From the NCBI GenBank assembly GCA_965230415.1, contig CBDDKZ010000005.1:5146001-5210000 (forward strand): DNA of 64,000 nucleotides. Reading direction: 5' to 3'. The position numbers and the translations under genes are program-made. Under the pieces are notes generated by a model, which saw only the letters and a program-made list of their open reading frames with translations, made no database searches and was not told the DNA's origin. The number at the start of each line of letters is the position of its first letter. The stretch's first letter is position 1. Positions 27,413 to 35,241 of this stretch are shown here, in pieces. Origin of the DNA: CBDDKZ01 sp965230415 (lineage in GTDB: Bacteria; Bacteroidota; Bacteroidia; Cytophagales; JAAEPT01).

Positions 27413-27970
27413 TCACTTCTTAAAACGGCTTATAAATTCACTCGGATTGAGGTACCCACTCTTATCTTTTCCATACCCTGCTCCCAAGGGCATTCCCGGT
27501 TTGACTCTTAATTCAAAATGCAAATGTGCGTACTATTGACCGCCTGCATCGCCAATAGTACCTATCAAGTCACCTTTATTAACACACTGCCCCTCGTTTC
27601 GTTCAAAGGTATTTAGGTGCGCATATAAACTCTCGACGAACAGCGTATCCCCGTTTAATTCATAGTGATGTGAAATCCTCATCACCTTACCCCAGCCACC
27701 ACCAAAATCCTTAACTGTATGAATGAAACCACTCGCTATGGCATAAACAGCGTCTCCATAGTCAGTGTTACCTCCTAACACACCATTCCAGTCTTCTCCC
27801 AGATGGTAATTTTCACCAAATTTTTGAGCGTTGTAGTAAGCTTTAGCATCCATTCCCCCAAGCGGAAAACCAAAACTACTGGCCATTTCGCATGGAGCCA
27901 TTTCGGCTGAGGAAGGAGAAGCACCACCATTCGTATATAATAATATTAAGGTAATAATTGTATGAATCAT
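27413..27970 (-). pseudogene. M23 peptidase gene interrupted by an in-frame amber codon
   Basis: A 185-codon frame encoding a secreted LytM/M23-like metalloendopeptidase. The first zinc ligands are in NYHLGEDWNGV (H and D) and a further conserved His in ESLYAHLNTF. The frame meets TAG at 27535-27533, right after GTIGDAGGQ. It then continues without further stops through YAHLHFELR, the obligatory HxH active-site motif, to a natural TGA at 27413. In relatives a tyrosine usually occupies the stop position, so one base change (TAC or TAT to TAG) explains it. The truncated 145-residue product would lack the catalytic HxH. A sequencing error or readthrough are alternatives. Confidence 0.72.
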
Positions 27971-28009
27971 GTCATCATAATGGCTAAGCCTCGAAAGGTC
28001 ACAAAATAA

Positions 28010-28317
28010 TTAGAAGGTAATAGAAAATTGCCCGCCTATTGAAAGTGACTCCAGTAGATTATAAATGTTCCTTGTAGGAGTAAGAGCTATTTGAGCAGCA
28101 CTTATTTTTGCAACAGAAACAGGCTTCTCAATGACAGCTACTTTTGTCATAGTTCCGTTAGTAGCACACACTTTAAGTAAGTCTTCCAAGGAAGATTAAA
28201 AACATCATTTTTTGTAGTGTCTATAGCCTGTGCCTTACCATAAGCATTGCTCAAGGAAAAAATAAGCACTACCACATAAATTACCTTCAAAAAAGAAGCC
28301 AGCAATTTGTTCCTAAT
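28010..28317 (-). pseudogene. Frameshifted remnant of a small secreted protein
   Basis: Two overlapping minus-strand frames together look like one short gene. The first (28317-28148, no ATG) encodes a signal-peptide-like stretch, LLASFLKVIYVVVLIFSLSN then AYGKAQAIDTTKND, and stops at TGA. The second frame (open from 28195 to TAA at 28010) encodes SLEDLLKVCATNGTMTKVAV and a hydrophilic C-terminus ending GGQFSITF. The join would require a one-base shift between 28148 and 28195. The product is not recognised. It lies just upstream of the amber-interrupted M23 gene on the same strand, suggesting that both were once co-expressed and are decaying together. Confidence 0.45.
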
Positions 28318-28353
28318 AAAAAAATGCCACTACACAAATTTTAAGCTATTAGG

Positions 28354-28722
28354 TTACACTTTCTTCTTTCGACTGGCGAAATGCAGAAATATCAGCGCAG
28401 CTAAGCCTATTAAAGAGCCCAAACTTTCTCTAGACTCTTCGATGTACCCTTTGTCAGCTTTCATTTTTTGTGCGATATCTCCTACTTCGTGGTCTGAAAC
28501 CAACGAAATTACACCGTCGAAATAATATATACAGGCACCGATACACAATGCCATTAGTACGTAGTTAACTAAAGAACTGTATTTACCGGCCATGGAAGCT
28601 CGAAATACTGCTGAGATGCTGCCGTAAAGAAAAACCCAAAACCACACTAATTCATCGTCATTTAATTGTACTAATGCGAACAACATAAAAACGATATACA
28701 ACACTTCTTTAGCAACTTTCAT
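28354..28722 (-). CDS. TMEM220-like membrane protein
   Basis: A 122-residue integral membrane protein with about four hydrophobic segments. The first contains the family motif FALVQLNDDELVWFWVFLYG (compare the usual QxNDPD...W). Others are YVLMALCIGACIYYF and LIGLAALIFLHFASRKKKV with a basic cytosolic end. This fits the transmembrane family 220. No biochemical role is known. It is preceded by a good -7 box 22 bp upstream and appears monocistronic. Confidence 0.82.
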   Translation of the reverse strand: MKVAKEVLYIVFMLFALVQLNDDELVWFWVFLYGSISAVFRASMAGKYSSLVNYVLMALCIGACIYYFDGVISLVSDHEVGDIAQKMKADKGYIEESRESLGSLIGLAALIFLHFASRKKKV

Positions 28723-28743
28723 AGGGATCTAATTTATTTTGGA

Positions 28744-28751
28744 CAAATATA
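28744..28751 (-). promoter_or_regulatory. Candidate -7 promoter box of TMEM220-like gene
   Basis: Minus-strand TATATTTG matches TAnnTTTG, 21 bp before the ATG. Confidence 0.38.
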
Positions 28752-28794
28752 GTACAACTCAAATATTACTCTAAACAATTCACTCTGAAAATTA

Positions 28795-29367
28795 TCAGGC
28801 ATTGAAGTGTAAAACTTCTCTCACCTCGCCGGGCTCCATATCTCCCAGCGTAATCATTCCAATTCTGACACGTATTAGTCTTAATGTCGGAAATCCAACG
28901 GCCGCGGTCATTTTTCTAACTTGTCTGAATTTACCTTCATTGATCGTAATGCTTACCCACGAAACCGGCCCGTGACGCTCATCGCGAGGTTTCACTTTTT
29001 CATCCAAATAAAAAGGAAGCGTTTGAATCATCTTTACTTTGGCAGGCAAGGTCCTATAGCACGCTTTTTCTACAGTTATGTCAACCCCATTTCTCAAGGC
29101 TTCAACAGCTTCACTGGTAATAATACCATCAACGAGCACATAATACTCCTTTTCTATCTTCTTAGATCTAATTCTGGAGCTTTCTTTTCCATCGGTTGTC
29201 AGAAGCAGAAGTCCCTCCGACTTTACATCTAATCGACCAATAGCCATAGTTCCCTCCCTAAATCGATGCAAGTCCCCCAAAAGTCCTTTTTTTCGCTTAT
29301 GTGTATAAATAAACTGGGAAACGAAACCAATTGGTTTATATACTAAATAATGCCTGTGAATAGCCAA
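28795..29367 (-). CDS. rluE: RluE-like 23S rRNA pseudouridine synthase
   Basis: A 190-residue RsuA/RluB/E/F-family enzyme without an S4 domain, as in RluE, which modifies U2457 of 23S rRNA. The start HRHYLVYKPIGFVSQF is characteristic. The catalytic aspartate is D47 in GRLDVKSEGLLLLTTDG, and the conserved Lys/Arg motifs EKEYYV and EGKFRQVRKM follow. The start codon is TTG at 29367, and no ATG lies closer to the family N-terminus. It follows the RidA-like gene by 8 bp, so the two likely form an operon. Confidence 0.9.
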   Translation of the reverse strand: MAIHRHYLVYKPIGFVSQFIYTHKRKKGLLGDLHRFREGTMAIGRLDVKSEGLLLLTTDGKESSRIRSKKIEKEYYVLVDGIITSEAVEALRNGVDITVEKACYRTLPAKVKMIQTLPFYLDEKVKPRDERHGPVSWVSITINEGKFRQVRKMTAAVGFPTLRLIRVRIGMITLGDMEPGEVREVLHFNA

Positions 29368-29375
29368 TTGAGAAT

Positions 29376-29759
29376 TTAGCTTTGTTTAAGTGCTGTGACC
29401 TGTATTTCTATTTTCATTTTGGGATCTGCCATACCAGCCGAAATCATGGTTGCAGCGGGTTTCACATCTCCGAAATACTTTCTCAACGCCGGCCAGCAAA
29501 GTTCAAATTCGTCCGCATTAGCAACAATGTACATCACGCGCACCACATCATCTAAACCGGAATCCACTTCTTCCAATACTTTTTTGATATTCAACAGGCA
29601 CTGTTCTGTTTGTTCGGCAATGTCCTCAGAAATAGTCATCGACTCGTAATTATAACCAGTTGTTCCTGAAACAAAAACCCAATTACCATCGACAATTGCT
29701 CTGGAATATGCCATTTTTTCCTCAAATGGAGATCCCGTACTTACTTTTACTCTACTCAT
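29376..29759 (-). CDS. RidA/YjgF-family protein lacking the catalytic Arg
   Basis: A 127-residue YjgF/YER057c/UK114 protein. The fold elements AYSRAIVDGNWVFVSGTTGY, ADEFELCWPALRKYFG and MKIEIQVTALK match. In RidA proper an arginine (R105 in E. coli) before the final KIEIE strand binds the enamine/imine carboxylate. Here that stretch reads AATMISAGMADPKMKIEI with no Arg, as in Rid subgroups of uncertain function, so deamination of 2-aminoacrylate should not be assumed. I chose ATG 29759. An upstream TTG at 29777 would overlap the promoter box. First gene of a pair with the RluE-like gene. Confidence 0.88.
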   Translation of the reverse strand: MSRVKVSTGSPFEEKMAYSRAIVDGNWVFVSGTTGYNYESMTISEDIAEQTEQCLLNIKKVLEEVDSGLDDVVRVMYIVANADEFELCWPALRKYFGDVKPAATMISAGMADPKMKIEIQVTALKQS

Positions 29760-29774
29760 AAATTTCAATTTCCG

Positions 29775-29782
29775 CAAAGTTA
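29775..29782 (-). promoter_or_regulatory. Candidate -7 promoter box of ridA-rluE pair
   Basis: Minus-strand TAACTTTG fits TAnnTTTG and lies 15 bp before the chosen ATG at 29759. Its position argues against the longer TTG-started form. Confidence 0.42.
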
Positions 29783-29914
29783 AAAATATATCATTAAGGA
29801 ATCGATACTCTATGTGAACACATCCCCCTGCTTATAGTCAACATTTTGACTAACAATTATTTATTAATACTAATTTTTTGTTTAACTTTTATAATTAAAC
29901 AACCATCTATGTCT

Positions 29915-31108
29915 ATGAAAATATTCAAATTACTTTCCTTAACTGCTATTGCCTTAACTGTCATTATTAATACCAATGCCCAGGACTATGAAGTGCGGTC
30001 ATTTGTTTTTGGCCATAGCCTTATTGTTCATGAGTCTGCAATCACTACAAGCGATGAAACCAAAGTTCCTCATTGGGTATACATGCTGGCACAGGAAGCG
30101 GGTCACACCTATGCATGCAATGGCCGCTACGGATTTCTGCCACAACACGATGACCTGCCCCCTTTTTCTCAATGGGGTTTTGACCTGGTACCGTCTATCT
30201 GGGACTCTGATTTGGAACCTTTTGATGCTGCGAACTTCAATAATATACTAATTACTGCCGGAAATTTCATCCAATATCAACCCGCCCATATACCTTACGA
30301 TGGTCTGGACGGTGTTACAACTCCTCTTTCTGCTACCACTACCATTATGGACTGGGTTTTGACTCAAGAGGATTCTGTTAGCATATATATCTATGAAAAC
30401 TGGCCAGATATGGCTGGTTTTATAGCCAATTCTTTCCTGCCTACAGCAGATGAATTTAATTCTTATAACGATTATACTACGGATGATTTTCACAATTGGT
30501 GGATAGCGTATCAGGATTCATTAGTAGAGAGAAGACATCATATTGAGGTAAAAATGATTCCTGTTGGACCTATTATTACAGATTTACTCATAAATACCGA
30601 ACTTGGTAACATTCCAGTAGACGAACTATACGAAGACGACGCTCCTCATGGCACACCAAATATTTATTTCTTAGCCGGACTTATTACATACATGTCCATA
30701 TACCAGGAAATGGCCCCTACTTCTTACAATCCCCCTGTAAACTTACACGAAATAATAAGAAGAGATTATACTACCATTACTCAACTTATTTGGAATTACC
30801 TAAGTAACTTTAATCACCTAAATGGGGAAAGCAGGGTATTCTTTGAAGACCCCATAACCAATATCGAAAAGAATAAATCAACACAACTTTCGATATATCC
30901 ATCACCTTGCAAAGCTGAATTGACAATCAATGCTTTAGTTGATATCGATCAAATTATATGGATGAATATGGACGGAAGCACTGAAATCACAATTCCTGTG
31001 GCAAGTAATTCCAAAATAAATACCTCCGCATTTAAAAACGGTGTTTATTTCCTAAAAATAATTGCAGGTGATCAAGCCATTTACCGAAAAATCATGATTT
31101 CAGATTAG
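29915..31108 (+). CDS. Secreted SGNH-like hydrolase with T9SS type A sorting domain
   Basis: A 397-residue exported protein. I start at ATG 29915 (MKIFKLLSLTAIALTVIINT), which gives a clean signal peptide. ATG at 29909 or 29846 only lengthens the n-region. The mature N-terminus RSFVFGHSLIVHES resembles an SGNH/GDSL block I with His in place of Asp (G33-H34-S35-L36). DDAPHGTPN near residue 250 resembles the Asp-x-x-His block V. The C-terminal ~80 residues (STQLSIYPSPCKAELTINAL; GVYFLKIIAGDQAIYRKIMI) are a type A T9SS sorting domain. The substrate is unknown. Esterase activity is inference. Confidence 0.72.
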   Translation: MKIFKLLSLTAIALTVIINTNAQDYEVRSFVFGHSLIVHESAITTSDETKVPHWVYMLAQEAGHTYACNGRYGFLPQHDDLPPFSQWGFDLVPSIWDSDLEPFDAANFNNILITAGNFIQYQPAHIPYDGLDGVTTPLSATTTIMDWVLTQEDSVSIYIYENWPDMAGFIANSFLPTADEFNSYNDYTTDDFHNWWIAYQDSLVERRHHIEVKMIPVGPIITDLLINTELGNIPVDELYEDDAPHGTPNIYFLAGLITYMSIYQEMAPTSYNPPVNLHEIIRRDYTTITQLIWNYLSNFNHLNGESRVFFEDPITNIEKNKSTQLSIYPSPCKAELTINALVDIDQIIWMNMDGSTEITIPVASNSKINTSAFKNGVYFLKIIAGDQAIYRKIMISD

Positions 31109-31167
31109 TCGCTAAATACTACTGACAATAGGTTGTCGCAAGCACTACTAATTTGCGAAAAAAAAGC

Positions 31168-31590
31168 ATGAACAAATTAGCAACAACTACACAAATTAAA
31201 CTGTCTATTGTAGCAAAAGACCTGTGGGAATACCTCACAAACCCTACATTAACTACAAAATACCTTTTTAATTGTGCTGTAAACTGCAATTGGCAAGTGG
31301 GCAGCGACATTACCTGGGAAGGCACTTATAACGATCAAAAAGTATTCCAGAAAGGGAAACTTTTAGCTTATGATAAAAACAAAAGTTTGAAGTATACTAC
31401 TATCGATCCAGGCAGTAAATACAATGACGAAGCAATTCACATTATACATGTAAATTACCAAGTGGAACAACTGGGCGATGATTGTCAGTTAACTGTACAA
31501 AGTGCTACTTTTGACGGCGATGAAGAGCGGCTGGAACATATCAGACAAGGCTGGGACATGGCATTAAGTAATTTACAAAAGCTTATATAA
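31168..31590 (+). CDS. SRPBCC/START-like domain protein
   Basis: A 140-residue protein of the SRPBCC (Bet v1/AHSA1-like) superfamily. ATTTQIKLSIVAKDLWEYLT marks the opening strand and helix; NPTLTTKYLFN the ligand-entry loop; WQVGSDITWEG and LKYTTIDPG later strands. The C-terminal long helix reads HIRQGWDMALSNLQKL. Such proteins form a hydrophobic cavity. The ligand is unknown. I chose ATG 31168, since a TTG at 31153 would add only MRKKS. It stands alone, and a long hairpin lies 14 bp past its stop. Confidence 0.82.
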   Translation: MNKLATTTQIKLSIVAKDLWEYLTNPTLTTKYLFNCAVNCNWQVGSDITWEGTYNDQKVFQKGKLLAYDKNKSLKYTTIDPGSKYNDEAIHIIHVNYQVEQLGDDCQLTVQSATFDGDEERLEHIRQGWDMALSNLQKLI

Positions 31591-31604
31591 AAAGAAAAGG
31601 TCTC

Positions 31605-31628
31605 GATAAGTAGGTTACCCTACTTATC
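31605..31628. terminator. Strong hairpin, possible terminator without a T-run
   Basis: A perfect 10-bp inverted repeat GATAAGTAGG / CCTACTTATC has a 4-nt loop and lies 14 bp after the SRPBCC gene's stop. AAAGGT/ACCTTT outside it could extend the stem past an internal loop. No T-tract follows, so it may terminate poorly or act in RNA stability. Confidence 0.4.
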
Positions 31629-31787
31629 AAAAACCTTTAAACCAACTAACCAACTTTTTATAATGCTCTTGTGGCTTTTCTATCAGCCGTAAAAATTACG
31701 TAACAAAATTATTAAATAAATGTTAATATACCTTGATATAATTTAATTTAATATTAAAATAAGTCTTTTAACTTACATAAATAATTG

Positions 31788-31811
31788 ATTATACCTAGGT
31801 AATTATACCTA
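31788..31811. repeat. 14-bp-spaced direct repeat in promoter region
   Basis: ATTATACCTA occurs twice, at 31788-31797 and 31802-31811, with CCTAGG between. It lies in the AT-rich ~375-bp gap upstream of the membrane/helical-repeat gene at 31967. It could be a regulator site. The rest of the gap holds no gene I can see. Confidence 0.25.
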
Positions 31812-31966
31812 CATATATACTCTATTTAGAAAATCTAAAGAGACCGGCGTAAAAAAAGGTCAGGCAAAGAGTCGTAAAATCAAAATGTTAGATACATTTG
31901 TCTATATTTACTATTAGATAATACTACAAATTTTGTCTATCACCTCAAATCACAACATTTTTACTC

Positions 31967-32737
31967 ATGGGCGGTTTATATCTTTATGAAATAATCTTAC
32001 TTATATTGGGCACCATCCTTTTTCTTGCCTTAACTGCTATTCTAATATTTCATGTCATTAAGCAAAGACCTATTAAAAACTTATTATACTTTTTCGGAAT
32101 CCCTATTATTATGATTGGTTTTCCAAGTATTCAAAGTTTTCAGCTGGGAAAAGACCTCGTACAAATTGAAAAGACCAAACAACAAATTGCTCGAAATCCC
32201 GACAATACCGAGTTAAAAGAAGACTTAAAAAAGCAACTCAATAACATTGAAACACGCCCTATAGATGACCCAGAAATCTTAAGCCAAATAGCTGAAGCAG
32301 AAGCGGCAACAGGCGATAGCGTTAGCGCACTTGAAACGGTGGAAAGAATCCTGAACGACAACCCTGGCACAAAGGCCATTATTCCTTTACAGAAGAAATT
32401 AGATAAACCCACCATCGGCATCAAAAGGGACCTAAAATTGCTTGAAAAAAACCCAAATGATCAACAAGCCAAGGATAACCTAAACAGTCGCCTAGAACGA
32501 CTTGAGCAATCGGATAAAATAACACCTTATGAAGGGGTTCAGGCAGCACGAGCATACGCTGTACTGGGAAACAAAGATAAAGCCATACGCAGTCTCTTAC
32601 AAGACGACACCAAGAACAACGATAGTATCTATGAGGAAATTATTGAAAATCGCGTATTAAGTGATAGTATAATAGACAAGTTGAAACACGAAGACCCAAA
32701 AGGTAATCAAATATATGTCTCACTTCAATTAGAATAG
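31967..32737 (+). CDS. Two-helix membrane protein with TPR-like cytosolic domain
   Basis: A 256-residue protein with two N-terminal membrane helices (YEIILLILGTILFLALTAIL and LLYFFGIPIIMIGFP), then a hydrophilic alpha-helical domain. Within it are TPR-like units: DPEILSQIAEAEAATGDSVS, ALETVERILNDNPGTKA and AARAYAVLGNKDKAIRSLL. A duplicated spacer pattern (ARNPDNTELKEDLKKQLNNI and EKNPNDQQAKDNLNSRLERL) suggests internal repetition. The family is not recognised. A scaffold role is inference. The stop codon lies inside the terminator stem. Confidence 0.72.
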   Translation: MGGLYLYEIILLILGTILFLALTAILIFHVIKQRPIKNLLYFFGIPIIMIGFPSIQSFQLGKDLVQIEKTKQQIARNPDNTELKEDLKKQLNNIETRPIDDPEILSQIAEAEAATGDSVSALETVERILNDNPGTKAIIPLQKKLDKPTIGIKRDLKLLEKNPNDQQAKDNLNSRLERLEQSDKITPYEGVQAARAYAVLGNKDKAIRSLLQDDTKNNDSIYEEIIENRVLSDSIIDKLKHEDPKGNQIYVSLQLE

Positions 32738-32764
32738 GGAAAGGGGCTAGCTCCCCTTTCCCTA
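32735..32764. terminator. Bidirectional terminator between convergent genes
   Basis: A perfect 12-bp inverted repeat TAGGGAAAGGGG / CCCCTTTCCCTA around a 6-nt loop (CTAGCT). It starts at the TAG stop of the plus-strand gene and ends 12 bp before the Hsp20 stop. T-tracts are weak on both sides. Confidence 0.65.
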
Positions 32765-32776
32765 TTCATTATGTCT

Positions 32777-33211
32777 TTATATAATTTCAATTTCTCTTTT
32801 AGCATCCTTAGTACCAACTTCCAGTTTAGGCAAAGTAATACTTAAAACGCCATCCCTATAGTTTGCTGAAACAGCGTCGACATCCACTTTGTTTTCAGGT
32901 AAACTAAATGTTCTTCTAAACTCACTGTACGCAAACTCTTTGCGCGTGTAATTAGTTTCCGTCTGTTCTTCCTCTTTTTTACTTTCAGCAGAGATAGACA
33001 GTACGTCATTTTCCAAGGCGACGTTGAAGTCTTCTTTTGACAAACCGGGTGCTGCGATATCAATTTGATAAGACCTTTCATCTTCTTTTACGTTTACAGC
33101 AGGCACCTTATGAAAGGCGCGTGACTGTGGGGTATACCCTGGTTTGAAAAACTCATCAAATAAATTTGAAAAGGGAACAAAGCTATTTCTTGATTTCACT
33201 AAAGTACTCAT
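32777..33211 (-). CDS. Small heat-shock protein (Hsp20/alpha-crystallin)
   Basis: A 144-residue ATP-independent holdase chaperone. The alpha-crystallin domain spans residues ~38-135. It opens with VPAVNVKEDERSYQIDIAAP and contains LSISAESKKEEE. It ends with the family consensus AxxxxGVLxIxLPK, here ANYRDGVLSITLPK. A C-terminal IxI/V motif is present as EIEII and mediates oligomer assembly. The gene is monocistronic, terminated by the shared hairpin, and has an unusually strong ribosome-binding site. Confidence 0.95.
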   Translation of the reverse strand: MSTLVKSRNSFVPFSNLFDEFFKPGYTPQSRAFHKVPAVNVKEDERSYQIDIAAPGLSKEDFNVALENDVLSISAESKKEEEQTETNYTRKEFAYSEFRRTFSLPENKVDVDAVSANYRDGVLSITLPKLEVGTKDAKREIEII

Positions 33212-33218
33212 AATAATA

Positions 33219-33224
33219 CCTCCT
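33219..33224 (-). promoter_or_regulatory. Strong Shine-Dalgarno sequence of hsp20
   Basis: AGGAGG (followed by T) lies 7 nt before the ATG on the minus strand. Most genes in this window lack a recognisable Shine-Dalgarno, so this full anti-SD match is exceptional and suggests high translation of the chaperone. Confidence 0.75.
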
Positions 33225-33394
33225 AATACCTGCTAAAGCAGTCTTTTAATTTAACAATTATTTAGGATCATGATCGTACAAGAAATAGGTCAAATGCTAT
33301 GCCAGCTCTTAACTTATGCTATTCTGCCTTAGTTTTAAAGAAAAAACAGACATTTAGTCAGTTTTAATAAAATTAAATATGTCAAATTGACACC

Positions 33395-34639
33395 TTAATA
33401 CTCTTTCAAAACGACAACGGCGTTGTGTCCCCCGAAACCAAAAGTATTACTCATAGCTACAGCAATATTTTTTTCGCGCGCCACATTACAAACATACTGT
33501 TCTTTATTGGTTATGGCATCATCCAATTTCTCCACATTAATGGTTGGCGGCACCACGTTATTTCGAATCGCCATGATGGAAATTATAGATTCAATGGCCC
33601 CGGCAGCACCTAGCAGATGTCCGGTCATTGATTTGGTGGCGCTAACCGAAAGGTGATCGTTATCGCTTCCAAATATGTTGTTTATAGCATTCACTTCGCT
33701 TGTATCTCCTACAGCAGTAGAAGTGGCATGCGCATTCAAATAATCAACGTCTTTAGAATTCAACCCAGCTTCCGTCAATGCATTCTGAGCGGCTTTGGCG
33801 GCGCCGACACCTTCGGGATGAGTCGCTGTTAAATGATAAGCATCTGCGGTCATGCCTGCGCCAACAACTTCGGCATAAATAGTTGCACCTCTTTCAATGG
33901 CATGATCACGGTCCTCAAGCACTAATGCTCCCGCTCCCTCTCCCATGACAAAGCCGTCGCGAGCAGCATCAAACGGGCGACAGGCCTGCGTATAGTGCTC
34001 ATTGTTCGTAGACAGCGCTCTCATGGCATTAAACCCGGCAACAGAAGCCGGAGATATAGGTGATTCGGATCCACCGGTAAGAATAATTTTAGCCTTCCCC
34101 CATTTGATATAGTTGAAAGCATCCATGATAGCAGTATTACCTGTTGCACAAGCAGATACGGTTGTATAATTAATTCCCATCAGGCCAAACTTCATAGAAA
34201 TCATGCCCGCTGCCATATTGGTAATAATTTTGGGTACAAAAAACGGATTGTATTTCGGCACAGGGCCATTCTCCACATAATTGGTGACTTCTTTCTCAAA
34301 GGTATCCATTCCTCCCTGGCCTGTCCCCCATATCACTCCCACATCAAAGGGATCTATTTTATCTATATCAAACCCACTATCGTGCACTGCCTGTGTAGCA
34401 GCATAGATTCCATACTGCGTATATAAGTCTGCTTTCTTTATCTCCTGATGGCTTAAGTACTTTTTCGCATCGAATGCTGCTAATTCACAAGCAAACTTTG
34501 TCTTAAAGTGGGAAGTATCAAACTTCTCAATTAGACGTGCACCACTTTTACCATTCACTATATTCCCCCAGAAATCATGAAGGTTGTCTCCCAGAGCACT
34601 TAAAACCCCCATACCTGTCACTACTACTCGCTTTTCCAT
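33395..34639 (-). CDS. fabF: Beta-ketoacyl-ACP synthase II-type condensing enzyme
   Basis: A 414-residue KAS II condensing enzyme that elongates acyl-ACP with malonyl-ACP. The catalytic triad is C164 in TVSACATGN, H304 in NAHATSTAVGD and H341 in SMTGHLLGAAG, with K336 also present. PFDAARDGFVMGEGAG is the other KAS hallmark. It is not next to acpP, fabD or fabG, so it is probably an accessory copy rather than the housekeeping one. It lies 37 bp downstream of a TetR gene that shares an operator-like motif, and after the ebo cluster on the same strand, suggesting a regulated specialised acyl product. Confidence 0.93.
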   Translation of the reverse strand: MEKRVVVTGMGVLSALGDNLHDFWGNIVNGKSGARLIEKFDTSHFKTKFACELAAFDAKKYLSHQEIKKADLYTQYGIYAATQAVHDSGFDIDKIDPFDVGVIWGTGQGGMDTFEKEVTNYVENGPVPKYNPFFVPKIITNMAAGMISMKFGLMGINYTTVSACATGNTAIMDAFNYIKWGKAKIILTGGSESPISPASVAGFNAMRALSTNNEHYTQACRPFDAARDGFVMGEGAGALVLEDRDHAIERGATIYAEVVGAGMTADAYHLTATHPEGVGAAKAAQNALTEAGLNSKDVDYLNAHATSTAVGDTSEVNAINNIFGSDNDHLSVSATKSMTGHLLGAAGAIESIISIMAIRNNVVPPTINVEKLDDAITNKEQYVCNVAREKNIAVAMSNTFGFGGHNAVVVLKEY

Positions 34640-34653
34640 ACTTACTTACTAAT
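34638..34653 (-). promoter_or_regulatory. Candidate TetR operator overlapping fabF start
   Basis: The 16-bp ATACTTACTTACTAAT (plus-strand reading) is identical to the left part of the palindrome next to the tetR start. It overlaps the fabF start codon by two bases. The right half-site is degenerate here. Confidence 0.45.
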
Positions 34654-34676
34654 TGGTAAAATATTGAATAAAAATA

Positions 34677-35234
34677 TTATAAACTCTTAATTATTGAATT
34701 TTTGACGTTGCTGAGTGTATCATTTTCAGTCATTTTAGCGATCATTAATGAAGCCATTAAAGCTGCTATAATCTGGTCTGCCTTTTCATCGATCGTTTCC
34801 TCAAACCGGAATTCCCTTTTAAGGCTACCCTGATAAAGCATTTCTTTCAACCAATTTCTTATTTCATCACCGACACGCCTTAAAGACAATTGCATATTAA
34901 CGGGTAACGTATCATATGAAGAAATCAGCGCTCCCATAAAACACATCAGACCTCTTCTGTTACTTTCTTCATAAATGCCTATAAACTGATATAGTTGATC
35001 GCGGTAATTATAGCTGCTCCAATCTGCTACAGCAGAGCGAAATCTTTTCCCATTATCTTCAATTACCGCAACTCCCAAAGCCTCTTTGGTTGGAAAATGA
35101 TAATGTATGGCTGCATTTTTCATACGTAAAGGCTGTGAAATATCTTTATAACTAAAGCCATTATATCCACGTGTACGTATCAGTTTTTCCGCAACTTTAA
35201 TGATTTCTTCTTTTGTATCTTTTGAATCAGCCAC
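34677..35234 (-). CDS. TetR/AcrR-family transcriptional regulator
   Basis: A 185-residue one-component repressor. The N-terminal helix-turn-helix is clear: AEKLIRTRGYNGFSYKDIS, then AAIHYHFPTKEALGVAVIED. The C-terminal ligand-binding domain (residues ~65-185) is all-helical. I chose GTG 35234 (MADSKDTKEEIIK), which gives the normal TetR N-terminus. TTG 35240 adds two residues. A 24-bp palindrome ends eight bases upstream, as expected for autorepression. Downstream on the same strand is fabF with a related motif, so a fatty-acyl or similar ligand is plausible but not shown. Confidence 0.9.
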   Translation of the reverse strand: MADSKDTKEEIIKVAEKLIRTRGYNGFSYKDISQPLRMKNAAIHYHFPTKEALGVAVIEDNGKRFRSAVADWSSYNYRDQLYQFIGIYEESNRRGLMCFMGALISSYDTLPVNMQLSLRRVGDEIRNWLKEMLYQGSLKREFRFEETIDEKADQIIAALMASLMIAKMTENDTLSNVKNSIIKSL

Positions 35235-35241
35235 GCACAAA

